DNA of 64,000 nucleotides. Source: Deltaproteobacteria bacterium. GTDB taxonomy: Bacteria > Myxococcota_A > UBA796 > SXON01. The stretch is from the NCBI GenBank assembly GCA_947486185.1, contig CANKTH010000004.1:1-64000 (forward strand), given 5' to 3'. How positions within the stretch are numbered: the stretch's first letter is position 1; every line of letters begins with the position of its first letter. A program made the translations under genes and the position numbers. The notes beneath the pieces are model-generated. The model saw only the letters and a list, made by a program, of their open reading frames with translations. It was not told the origin of the DNA and searched no databases. This document shows, piece after piece, positions 8,808-18,111 of this stretch.

Positions 8808-10063
8808 ACAAGCGACCACTGACCCCAGCCCTCGCGGGCCGCATCCTGGCGCGGATCGGCGAGTCGGGCCAACCTCCCGAGGTCGGGGTGGAGCACCTCA
8901 ATGTCGGCAACGAGAGCCTGCTCGGGGTGCTCGACAGCGAGTACCTGGAGCCGATCTCCGCGACCCGCCGGGGCTCGACCTTCAAGCTGGTTCAAGCCTA
9001 TTATGGCGGCGGAAAGACCCATTTCTTGCTCTGTGCGCGTCAGGCAGCCTTCGCCCGTTCGCTCGCCGCCGCGATCGTCAGCCTCTCCCCCGAAGAGACC
9101 CCCTTCGACGACCCGGTGCGGATCTACCAGGCGGTCGCGCGCGAGATCGCCGCCCCGCCTCTCGATCCCGACGTGCCGCCGGCGCGCGGCATTGAGATCG
9201 CGCTCCGGGTCTTTGTCGAAGAGCGCCTCGAAGGCCTCGATCATGCCGCACGGGTCGCCTGGGTGGACCAGCTCCGGCGCATCCCGGTGGACGCGCCCGC
9301 CTGCCGGGCCGCGGTGGTGGCCTTCGCGCGGGCGATCGTAGACGACGACCCGGGGAAAGAGGACATCGCCGGCGCCTGGCTCCGGGGCGAGACGCTGCGC
9401 GCCGAGGAGATCCGGCCGCTGGGCATCCGGGAGAACCTCGAACGGTCCAACGCATTTCGGATGTTGCGCTCGCTCTGTCAGCTGCTTCAGGGTATCGGCG
9501 TGCCCGGGCTGTTGTTAGCTTTTGACGAGGCGGACCGAACGCTCTCGGTGTCGTCGCGTCGTAAACGGGCGATCGCGGACAATCTCCGTCAGTTGATCGA
9601 TCATTGTGGCCAGGAGCACCTGCCGGGCCTCGTGTGCCTCTATGCGGTGCCCCCGGAGTTCATGCGCGAGGTCGTGACCGAATACCCGGCGTTACAACAG
9701 CGCTTGGAGGGGCCGGCGACCCTGTCGCGCCGGAGTCCCCAGGCCGCGATCATCGATCTGGAGAATCTCGACCTCGACCCTGAAGATCTGCTCGTGCAGA
9801 TCGGCTTGCGTATCCTCCTGCTCGTGGAGGTGGCCCGCGGCGTTTCGCTGGACCCGCGGCTCCAGGAGCAGAACCTGCGGCGGCTGGCCGAACATGTGTT
9901 GGAGCGTTCGTTCGAGGTGGCCCATCGCCGCGCCTACGTCAAAGCGGCGGTGGATCTCCTCCAGCAGCAGATTCACGCCGAAAATGCCATTGCCTACGCC
10001 GATATCATCGCGTTCACTCCGCGCGTGCCGGTGGCGGAGCTGCCTGGCGGGGACGACTTCTGA
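8804..10063 (+). CDS. BrxD-like P-loop ATPase 1 (DUF2791-type)
   Basis: This is a 419-residue ATPase. Near residue 66 it has the Walker A variant AYYGGGKTHFLL, with the 'GKTHF' typical of BREX BrxC/BrxD (DUF2791-type) ATPases. Walker B is near residue 236 (LLLAFDEADRTL). The N-terminal lead-in (HLNVGNESLLGVL...STFKLVQ) also fits that family. It starts at an ATG overlapping the preceding TGA and ends overlapping the ATG of a second, more canonical BrxD-like gene. In BREX types 2 and 6, BrxD is the small ATPase paired with the helicase BrxHI. Here two ATPases precede one helicase, and PglX/PglZ are missing. I infer a DNA-translocation or remodelling complex; the exact function is unknown. Confidence 0.75.
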   Translation: MNKRPLTPALAGRILARIGESGQPPEVGVEHLNVGNESLLGVLDSEYLEPISATRRGSTFKLVQAYYGGGKTHFLLCARQAAFARSLAAAIVSLSPEETPFDDPVRIYQAVAREIAAPPLDPDVPPARGIEIALRVFVEERLEGLDHAARVAWVDQLRRIPVDAPACRAAVVAFARAIVDDDPGKEDIAGAWLRGETLRAEEIRPLGIRENLERSNAFRMLRSLCQLLQGIGVPGLLLAFDEADRTLSVSSRRKRAIADNLRQLIDHCGQEHLPGLVCLYAVPPEFMREVVTEYPALQQRLEGPATLSRRSPQAAIIDLENLDLDPEDLLVQIGLRILLLVEVARGVSLDPRLQEQNLRRLAEHVLERSFEVAHRRAYVKAAVDLLQQQIHAENAIAYADIIAFTPRVPVAELPGGDDF

Positions 10064-11460
10064 TGAAGCCCGGAGATCGTGTTGAAGATCCGACCTGGGG
10101 CCCGGGGGTGGTGCGGCAGCTCCGCGACGGCGGCCGGGCCCTGCTCGTCGCCTTCGACAAGGCGCCCAAGGCGCTCCAAATCGTCAAGACGCTCTCGGTA
10201 CGGTTGCTTTCGACAGCCGATGCCGCTGCGGAGCCGGCGTCGCCCAACCCGGCCTTCGCCCTGACGGTGCCTACGCGCAGCCGTACCGCCGACGCCGCCC
10301 CGGTGCGGCAGGCGCTTGAGGCCCTGCGCCTCGGGGTGGTGCCGCCCACCGGGCTCGACGCATTGACGGTCGGGCGAGCGGGTGAGCTGGCCTCCCTCCA
10401 GCGCCTGCTCGCCGCCGGGCGGGGCATGCGGTTGGTGTCGGGGGAATTTGGCAGTGGTAAGTCGCATTTGCTGGAGCTCGTCGAAGCCCACGCCCTGGCC
10501 GCGGGATTTGCGGTGGCGCGCGCCACCTTCGATCCGGTGGAGGTGCCTCCTTCGCATCCTCTACGGATCTACGCGGCATTGATGGCTCATCTTCGTTGGC
10601 CGGGCTCTTCGGGGCTCGGGCTCCGCCCGCTGATGGAGACGCTGGCGGAGAGCGTCCGGCACCGGGAGCCCGACGGTGAACGCTTTCACCGATGGTTGTC
10701 GCCCGCCTTGTGGGCGGCGTCCCAGGATGCCGAGACGGCGGCGACGGCGATCGAGTGGGTGGAGGGCGCTGGCCATGCGGAGCTGGACAGCCTCAACCGT
10801 CGGTTTTTACGAGGGGGCTGGACCGGTCCGAGCCTCCTCGCCCTGCCCGACTACCGCACCTTTGGGCAGATCATGGCCTCACTCTTGGGTGCGGTGGCGG
10901 CGTGGTCGCGTGACGCGGGCTACCGCGGGCTCGTCGTGCTGCTCGACGAGGCCGAATACCTTGATCGGATGGTGGGCCAGTCGCGCGAGATGGCCGAAAA
11001 TGTGCTTCGTTACCTCGCGGTCGCGACGCTGGACGACGCGGAGCTGGCGTTCCGACCCGACAGCATCTACCGGGGCGGGCATGCGGTCCACCGTGGGGTC
11101 AATCCACGGTTTGAGGCTGATCAGCCGCTGATTGTGCTGGCTACCTTCACCCCCAACCCCGAGCTCTCGGCCGTGCTCGGTGGGCTGGTGGCCGACCATC
11201 GGCTGCTGCTCCCGTTGGATCCTCTGTCGCCCCGCACCCTGAGCCTGCTCTCAGATCGGGTGCTTGACCTGGTTCAGCAGGTGTATCCTACGCTGTCGCC
11301 GACCCTGCCCTCGCGCCGGGCGATACGGGACGGGCTGAACGAGGCGCTGGAATCGGGCGCGGTGCAGAGCACCCGGCAGGCCGCGCGGATGGTGCTCACG
11401 TACTGGGACCTTTATCGGCGTTCACCCGAGCTTGCGGCGGCAGCGCTGGCGGGGCGCTGA
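10063..11460 (+). CDS. BrxD-like P-loop ATPase 2 with N-terminal SH3/Tudor-like segment
   Basis: This is a 465-residue protein. Residues 1-50 (GDRVEDPTWGPGVVRQL...) resemble the small SH3/Tudor-like barrel seen, for example, at the end of UvrD/PcrA helicases. A ~30-residue linker follows, then a canonical BrxD-like core: VRQALEALRLGVVPPTGLDA, Walker A GEFGSGKSHLL near residue 127, and Walker B LVVLLDEAEYL near residue 290. The closeness to BrxD is stronger than for the preceding gene. The start ATG overlaps the upstream TGA. The helicase gene follows after 8 bases. The N-terminal barrel could dock onto the helicase or RNA polymerase; this is inference from fold resemblance only. Confidence 0.8.
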   Translation: MKPGDRVEDPTWGPGVVRQLRDGGRALLVAFDKAPKALQIVKTLSVRLLSTADAAAEPASPNPAFALTVPTRSRTADAAPVRQALEALRLGVVPPTGLDALTVGRAGELASLQRLLAAGRGMRLVSGEFGSGKSHLLELVEAHALAAGFAVARATFDPVEVPPSHPLRIYAALMAHLRWPGSSGLGLRPLMETLAESVRHREPDGERFHRWLSPALWAASQDAETAATAIEWVEGAGHAELDSLNRRFLRGGWTGPSLLALPDYRTFGQIMASLLGAVAAWSRDAGYRGLVVLLDEAEYLDRMVGQSREMAENVLRYLAVATLDDAELAFRPDSIYRGGHAVHRGVNPRFEADQPLIVLATFTPNPELSAVLGGLVADHRLLLPLDPLSPRTLSLLSDRVLDLVQQVYPTLSPTLPSRRAIRDGLNEALESGAVQSTRQAARMVLTYWDLYRRSPELAAAALAGR

Positions 11461-11468
11461 GGTCGCCG

Positions 11469-13604
11469 GTGCGCGACGGGCCGCGATCGCTGGGCACCGA
11501 CGGGTCTCCCCGAGTTCCCGGTCTGCGGGAGCAGCTCCCGCACAGCTTTGACGCGCTTCTGGCGCGCCACGGGCGGCCAACGCCGATCCAGGAGCAGGCG
11601 GTGCCGGTGATCCGCGAGGGTCACAGCGCGCTCTTGATGGCGCCGACCGCGTCGGGGAAGACCGAGGCCGCGCTCGCGCCGCTGTTGGAGCGGTGGTGGG
11701 AGCCGCTCCGGGGGGCTGACCAGCCGGTGGTGTTGATCGTGAGCCCCACGAGGGCGCTGGCCAACGACCTTTTTCGTCGGTTGGAGGCGAGGCTCTCGAC
11801 CATGGAGCTGCGAATTGGCCGCTGGACCGGCGACGCCCACGACGGGGGGAGCCTGCAGCCGCTCACGGTGGTCACGCCGGAGGGGTTTGACGGCAGGTTC
11901 TCCAGGGTTCCGGAAAAGTTTTTACGGGTCGCGGCGGTCTGGCTGGAGGAGCTGCAGGTGGTGGACGGCACCGCGCGGGGCGACCAGCTCCGGCTCCTCT
12001 TGATGCGGCTCCAATCGCGGCTCCTTCACGCGGGCCTTCCGGCACCGCAGCGGGTGGCCACGAGCGCGACGGTAGCGGATCCCGAAGGTCTGGCGCGGCG
12101 TTTCCTGGGTGAGGGCGCCCGGATCGTCCGTGGTGATGCGCCAGCGGACGGCCTGCCGGCGCGTACGGAGGGGGCGCGAAGGGCGCTGGGGCGGCGAATG
12201 CGGGTGTTGACGGGCGACGCGATGGGCCTCGTGTCGATCGAGCCCCTCCGTCAGACCCTCCACAAGCTGGTGTCGGAGAGCGGTTTCCGGAAGGTGCTGC
12301 TGTTTGCGGACAGCCGCGCGCGCACCGAAGAGGTGGCGGCGGGTTTGATCGGCCAGCCGCCGTTCGGCGACGCGGTGCTGGTGCACCACGGCAGTCTGGA
12401 GCGTCAGACGAGGCAGGTGGCGGAGCGGCGCTTCCTGGACGCCAAGGTGGCCGCCTGTTGCGCCACGTCCACCCTGGAAGTGGGTATCGACATCGGCGAC
12501 GTCGACCTCGTGGTGCTGTTGAGCTGCCCCCCGTCCGTGAGCGCGCTGCTACAGCGTGCGGGTCGGGCGGGCCGGCGGAGCGGCGTAGCGCAGGTGCTCA
12601 CGTGGGTGGCGGAGCCCGCGTCGGCGCTCCGGCTCCAGGTGCTCCTCGAGGCGATCAAATCCGGTGTATGGCTCGAAGAACCACATGTGTTCCACGACGG
12701 AGTGCTGGTGCAGCAGGTGTTCTCCGTGCTGGGAGAGCGTGAGGCCGAACGGCGCTTTGGTGTGACATCCGCGGCGTTGGTCCGGCGTTTTCCGGGTGTG
12801 TGGGATGAGGCCCGCCTCAGCGGCCTCTTGGAGGGGCTCAAGGCGCGCGGCTGGCTCGGAGGGGGGCCGGCGCGGTACACCTGGGGAGACCACGCCGAGG
12901 GGCCCTGGCGGCGGGGTGAGCTTCACGCCAACATGGCCGAACGAAGGGATGAAGGGGTGGAGCTGGTCGATGCGGTGACGGGGCGGACCCTGGGCCGAGT
13001 GCGGGAGGACGCGGCGACCTCCGATCGGGTGAACTTCGGGGGAAGGAAGAGAGAGATCCTCGGTACGAGCGAAGGACGGCTCCTGACTCGCGCGGATCGG
13101 TCAGCGGTCGACGCGGTGTCGGCCTTCACGCGGGCGGAGGGGCCGCCGCTGCCCCGGGCGCAGGCGCGGGCGATCCTGGCCGCGGTGGAGCTGAGTCCAG
13201 GGCTCTGGGTGAGCCTGGAGGATGGCACGCTGGCGCTCGTCCACGGCCTGGGTACCGGGGGAGGGCTCCTGCTCAAGGCGATCTACGGGCGTTATCGCGG
13301 AGTCAAGGTCAAGCGCGCGGGCCCCTTCGCCGTGGTGTTGGAGTCAAGCCGCGGGCCGTTGTGGCCGACCTGGCCGCACGGTGATTTTCTGGCGGGGGAC
13401 GAACCGGGTATCGCCCAACGGATGGGCGCGAGCCCCTGGCATCGGCTGCTCCCGGACGGAGAGCGGCTCGCGGCGACGCTTCGGCTCGCCGGGGCAGACG
13501 CGCTCAAGGAGCTCCTGGCGGCGGGCCCCGGCCCGGTGATCGGTCCGTTCAACCGGGAGGAGTCTCAGGATGACTGGCGGTTGACGCTGATGTATTGGGA
13601 GTAG
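11469..13604 (+). CDS. Superfamily 2 helicase, BrxHI/Lhr-like
   Basis: This is a 711-residue DEAD/DEAH-type helicase. Visible motifs are Q-like PTPIQEQAVPVI, motif I APTASGKTEAAL, motif Ia VSPTRALAND, motif III ATSATVADP, motif V ATSTLEVGIDIGDVDLVV and motif VI LLQRAGRAGRRSG. Motif II is unusual: the position normally DEVH/DEIH reads EELQ, followed by VVDGTARGDQL, the Lhr/BrxHI-type continuation. The C-terminal 330 residues correspond to the Lhr-type accessory region. The start is a GTG 8 bases after the previous gene. It ends with TAG, one of the few credible TAG stops in the window. As the last gene of the five-gene operon it probably supplies the DNA- or RNA-unwinding activity. Confidence 0.85.
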   Translation: MRDGPRSLGTDGSPRVPGLREQLPHSFDALLARHGRPTPIQEQAVPVIREGHSALLMAPTASGKTEAALAPLLERWWEPLRGADQPVVLIVSPTRALANDLFRRLEARLSTMELRIGRWTGDAHDGGSLQPLTVVTPEGFDGRFSRVPEKFLRVAAVWLEELQVVDGTARGDQLRLLLMRLQSRLLHAGLPAPQRVATSATVADPEGLARRFLGEGARIVRGDAPADGLPARTEGARRALGRRMRVLTGDAMGLVSIEPLRQTLHKLVSESGFRKVLLFADSRARTEEVAAGLIGQPPFGDAVLVHHGSLERQTRQVAERRFLDAKVAACCATSTLEVGIDIGDVDLVVLLSCPPSVSALLQRAGRAGRRSGVAQVLTWVAEPASALRLQVLLEAIKSGVWLEEPHVFHDGVLVQQVFSVLGEREAERRFGVTSAALVRRFPGVWDEARLSGLLEGLKARGWLGGGPARYTWGDHAEGPWRRGELHANMAERRDEGVELVDAVTGRTLGRVREDAATSDRVNFGGRKREILGTSEGRLLTRADRSAVDAVSAFTRAEGPPLPRAQARAILAAVELSPGLWVSLEDGTLALVHGLGTGGGLLLKAIYGRYRGVKVKRAGPFAVVLESSRGPLWPTWPHGDFLAGDEPGIAQRMGASPWHRLLPDGERLAATLRLAGADALKELLAAGPGPVIGPFNREESQDDWRLTLMYWE

Positions 13605-13779
13605 GGCGCGCCAGGTGACCGGAGGGCGGCCGAGCGAAGCGAGGCCGGGGCCGGCGGCCGCCGTATCGCCGGCAGCGTAGCGTCACGCGCGGAGGCCGCC
13701 GCACCAAGGCCGCCAGGCCGCGCCCGCAGGGGACCGACGGCCGAAGGCCGGGCGCCCGACTTCTGACCGCGCGCTCCGC
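13605..13779. other. GC-rich palindromic intergenic segment between convergent genes
   Basis: No credible gene is present here. The stretch is packed with short inverted repeats such as GAGCGAAGCGAG and GCCGGCGGCCGCC, which resemble REP-like or terminator-type elements. It separates the helicase operon from a convergent lipoprotein gene. A related AGCGAAGCGG-type segment occurs again near 32.6 kb. Confidence 0.4.
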
Positions 13780-14739
13780 TTACCACAGATCCGCGAAACG
13801 TTCTAAAGAAGTGGCGATATCGACGATGGCGCAGTCGTCGCCCACCTCCTGCTCGACGGGCAGGTAGAGCCCGCCCGTCGCGGTAACGACGTTCTGGTAA
13901 CGGTCGATGCCCCAGGGTTGGGCCCCACCCGAGTTACACCTGATCTCCCCGTCGGCATAGTTGGGGCCGAGCACGGAGATGACTGGGGACAGGCCGATTT
14001 CTTCGTAGATTGTAAGGTAGGCCGCCGGGTCGGAGTCCCCGTTGTCGAGCCCGCGCGAGCTGTCGCCCTCGGTCGTGATGACCCACACGGCCACCGCGCT
14101 CGCGCCGCTGAACAAGCTGTGTGCGCCGGCCCCACCCACCAGGGTAGCGAGCTCCCCGGCGCAGCTCTCTGGCGGCGCATCCACGCCAAAACAAAGGTTG
14201 TTCTTGACTGCTTCCAGGCCCTCCTCGTTGCCGACGCCGCAGGCCTGCCATCCCGAGACGCCACAGAGACAGTTGAGATAGTCCTGCGAAACCGTCCCGT
14301 CGTACACCGGCACCTCGTCGCAGACGTAATCGGGATCGTGCTCCAGGCTGTCTTCGTCCCAACACATGCCGCCGCACGCGATCGCGCGCTGGACCTCGAC
14401 CGCGACATCGGGCGTGTCGGGCGTGAGCGGCGGACCGATCAACGTGCCCGCTTCACCGGGATCTACGCCGCTGGTCGCGCCCTCCACCGGATCGGCCGAC
14501 ACCGTCGTGAACCCCAAGCGCCAATCCCCTGGGAGCAGCGCGCTCAGGTCGGCGAGCAGCAGCGTACGCGCGAGATCCTGCTCCGTGCTGCTGTTGTCGG
14601 TGACCACGAGGAGCGCGGTGGTGTTGCCGTCTCCGCCAGACTCGTCGTCGTCATCGTCATCGTCGTCGTCGTCGTCGGCTTTGCCGCCGCCGAACAGCGC
14701 GCAGCTACCGAGGGAGAGCAGCAGGATCACGCGCAACAT
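13780..14739 (-). CDS. Lipoprotein with poly-Asp linker and von Willebrand A-like core
   Basis: This is a 319-residue lipoprotein. I moved the start to the ATG giving MLRVILLLSLGSC, a good lipobox (LGSC). Directly after a short Gly/Lys stretch comes an uninterrupted run of about eleven Asp residues. The core begins with ALLVVTDNSSTEQDLARTL. The DNSST string resembles a MIDAS DxSxS metal site, and the alternating strand/helix pattern suits a vWA-like fold. Many Cys residues follow (CGGMCWDED, DYLNCLCGVSGWQACG), suggesting disulphides outside the cell. I infer a surface lipoprotein; no partner is evident. It lies head-to-tail with the next minus-strand gene upstream. Confidence 0.7.
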   Translation of the reverse strand: MLRVILLLSLGSCALFGGGKADDDDDDDDDDDESGGDGNTTALLVVTDNSSTEQDLARTLLLADLSALLPGDWRLGFTTVSADPVEGATSGVDPGEAGTLIGPPLTPDTPDVAVEVQRAIACGGMCWDEDSLEHDPDYVCDEVPVYDGTVSQDYLNCLCGVSGWQACGVGNEEGLEAVKNNLCFGVDAPPESCAGELATLVGGAGAHSLFSGASAVAVWVITTEGDSSRGLDNGDSDPAAYLTIYEEIGLSPVISVLGPNYADGEIRCNSGGAQPWGIDRYQNVVTATGGLYLPVEQEVGDDCAIVDIATSLERFADLW

Positions 14740-14781
14740 GGCCTTCGGTTCTCCCCGATCACTTTGGTTCAACGAGAGGTC

Positions 14782-15846
<1,065 letters not shown>

Positions 15847-15953
15847 CGGCACAGGGTAACCCAACCTCCGGCGTCCCGATTCGCGGACCGCGCCGCGAGA
15901 CCGCCGACCTGCCCCGGGGCGCGGCTCCCGCGCCGGCGCTCCATCATCGGGGT

Positions 15954-16955
15954 TCAGAGTCTGGGCGGCTCCACGCCCCGGAGCGACTCTGCGATCGCGG
16001 CGCCGACCTCCTGATTTCCCTTCGGCGCGTAGTGGCCCAGGTCGTGATCGAGGAGCAGGTCGCGCCCCCGACAGCAACGTCGTACGTCAACCGTCGCCAC
16101 ATCCGGCCAGGTGCGGCGCTGCTCCGCAAGCCACTTTTGGTGCCTGAAAAATGGGGGGACATCAAAGGCAATCTCGGACTGCGTCGGCAGCACCCCAAGC
16201 CAGAGCCGAGCGCCGAGCGCCGCGGTGGCCACCCGGAGCCGCGTGACGGCAGCGGTTCGCTCGGTGTCATCGACCCGCGGGACCCGGGTCAGACCGTCGG
16301 AAGTGGCCGCTTCGAGCTGGAAAGCTGCGGGCGCCGGCGCGACGAGCAGGTCCGAGAGCGCGGCGTAGATCCGGCTGTGACGCGCCAACCACACCTCGGC
16401 GGTGCGCTTGGAGCCGAGGCCGCCCGCGAGCGTCTCGTGGTCGGAGACAACGACGAGGCTGTAGTCGTGAAGCGGCAGGAACAACACGACGTCATCCGGC
16501 AGATAGTGCTGGACGACCTCCTCAAAGAGCCAGGCGGCCTGCACCGTGCTGTAGCCCGGCACCCCCGCGTTCAGCACCTCCCAGCCGGGGCCCAGGCCGG
16601 CGGCCACCCCGTCCGCCAGGGTCTCTCCATCATCGACACCCCAGCCAAAAACCAGGGAATCCCCCAAGACGGCCACCCGCTTGACCTCGTCGCGGCGCGC
16701 GCGACCGAGCGTGGTGCGGAGTCCGTCGTCATTGGTGCCTACCGTCCCCTGTTCTCCGCCCATTGCGCCGGGTTGGCTCCGACGAAGCCCAGGGCTGAGG
16801 CGCCACGCGGCGAGCTCGGAAGGCACGTAGAGCGGCGCGGTGTTCGCGATCCGCAGGCCCAGCTCGGCCAGGAAGATCAGGCAGACACCCACCGCAAACC
16901 CGAAGATTGGGCGGGAGAACCGATGCGTACGGGCGCGGTGGCGCCGGCGGAGCAT
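15954..16955 (-). CDS. Membrane-anchored SGNH/GDSL hydrolase
   Basis: This is a 333-residue protein from the ATG at 16955; the longer ORF start is not needed. A single hydrophobic segment (IFGFAVGVCLIFLAELGL) near the N-terminus anchors it. The SGNH blocks are visible: block I VAVLGDSLVFGWGVDDG with the nucleophile Ser, a NAGVPGYST segment, and block V DHDLGHYAPKGNQEVG with the Asp-His pair. The substrate is probably an acyl or acetyl ester, as in other SGNH esterases, but this cannot be determined from sequence. It is divergent from the metallo-beta-lactamase lipoprotein, with only 64 bases between starts. Confidence 0.8.
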   Translation of the reverse strand: MLRRRHRARTHRFSRPIFGFAVGVCLIFLAELGLRIANTAPLYVPSELAAWRLSPGLRRSQPGAMGGEQGTVGTNDDGLRTTLGRARRDEVKRVAVLGDSLVFGWGVDDGETLADGVAAGLGPGWEVLNAGVPGYSTVQAAWLFEEVVQHYLPDDVVLFLPLHDYSLVVVSDHETLAGGLGSKRTAEVWLARHSRIYAALSDLLVAPAPAAFQLEAATSDGLTRVPRVDDTERTAAVTRLRVATAALGARLWLGVLPTQSEIAFDVPPFFRHQKWLAEQRRTWPDVATVDVRRCCRGRDLLLDHDLGHYAPKGNQEVGAAIAESLRGVEPPRL

Positions 16956-17019
16956 ACTGGGCCGGTCGGTCAACCCCGAGATCGCAGCCGGGTTATTACG
17001 TTGTCCACCTGGGGTTCCC

Positions 17020-17925
17020 GTGGTCATCCTCCTCCTCGCCTGCGCGCATCATATCCCTGATCCTGGCCCAAGCCCTGGACGCCTGCCTGTGGTGCAGTCC
17101 AGCCTCAAGGTGTGTCAGGTGGAGACCGCGACCGGCGTGCTCCCCGCGCGGCTGGTCGTGGCGCACGGCGCCCTCGGAGAGGACGTCGAGAGCACCACGG
17201 GCGGGCTCCTGCTGGTGCACCCCAAGGGGAGCTACCTTGTCGATGGTGGGTTGGCCGAGTCGGTTGAGGAGCACCTCGCCGAGGTGCCCGGCTTCATGGG
17301 ATTTGCGGCGAGGAAGTCCGCCAAGGACTGGGTGTCGGTGTCCCGACTGGACGATGCGCTCCGGAAGCTTGGTGTAGAACCCGCGACGCTGACGGGCATG
17401 TTCCCCACCCATGGGCACTACGATCACCTTGGCGGCCTGCTCGATTTGCCTGGGGTGCCGCTGTGGATGCCCGAGGCGGAGATCGAAGAGGCCCGGCGCG
17501 CGGTCGCCGGTGAAGGGAGCAGCATCTTGCCGGCAGACGCCGCGCTCGCCGTGGCCCGGGCGCAGCCGATGCCCCTGGTGCCCGCCGAGGTGGGGCCGTG
17601 GTCCCAGGCCTGGGACCTCTTTGGCGACGGCTCCGCGCTGGTGGTGGGAATGCCAGGACATACGCCAGGGAGCGTCGGGGTGCTGGTCCACCTCTCGGAC
17701 GGCAAGCTGTTCCTGGTGGGCGACACGGTGTGGGTGCGGGAGGGCTTCGAACAGCGCGAGCCCAAGGGCGTCATCGCGGGCACCTTCGACTCGGACCAGT
17801 CGGCAACCGACCGCCAGATCCAGTGGTTATACCAGCTTTACCGCGCCGAGCCCGACGTAGTGATCCTGCCGTCGCACGACCGCCGCCAGTGGGCGCGGGC
17901 GTTCCCCCAGCCCTGCCGCGAGTGA
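17020..17925 (+). CDS. Metallo-beta-lactamase-fold lipoprotein
   Basis: The GTG at 17020 begins with VVILLLAC, a strong lipobox, so I prefer it to the upstream ATG at 16840, which overlaps the divergent gene. The 301-residue product has the MBL metal motif THGHYDHLGGLL (HxHxDH). It also has GMPGHTPGSVGVLV with the next His, LVGDTVWVREG with the bridging Asp, and ILPSHD near the end. The family spans lactonases, glyoxalase II-like and beta-lactamase-like hydrolases. The PGHTPGS and DTVW motifs fit the broad hydrolase group, but I cannot name a substrate. It probably acts in the periplasm or on the outer membrane. Confidence 0.85.
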   Translation: MVILLLACAHHIPDPGPSPGRLPVVQSSLKVCQVETATGVLPARLVVAHGALGEDVESTTGGLLLVHPKGSYLVDGGLAESVEEHLAEVPGFMGFAARKSAKDWVSVSRLDDALRKLGVEPATLTGMFPTHGHYDHLGGLLDLPGVPLWMPEAEIEEARRAVAGEGSSILPADAALAVARAQPMPLVPAEVGPWSQAWDLFGDGSALVVGMPGHTPGSVGVLVHLSDGKLFLVGDTVWVREGFEQREPKGVIAGTFDSDQSATDRQIQWLYQLYRAEPDVVILPSHDRRQWARAFPQPCRE

Positions 17926-18111
17926 CCCGGGCGCCGGAGCGCCGTCGCGGAGCTCCCCCAGGCTGAGCGTCGTTTCGGAAATTCTTAGGCGTCCGCTCCA
18001 GGTCCGTCGTCGTGGCCCGTTCTGACAGGTGTGACACGAAGCGAGGCTGCTCCGTGACACCCACGGTGCCCGCCGTGGTCTTGATCCCACAAACCGGCTC
18101 CTGGAGGCCCT

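Noticed and set aside
5839-13604. A complete BREX system
   Set aside because: BrxD and BrxHI-like proteins are present, but PglX, PglZ, BrxC, BrxL, BrxA and BrxB are not seen in the flanking sequence.
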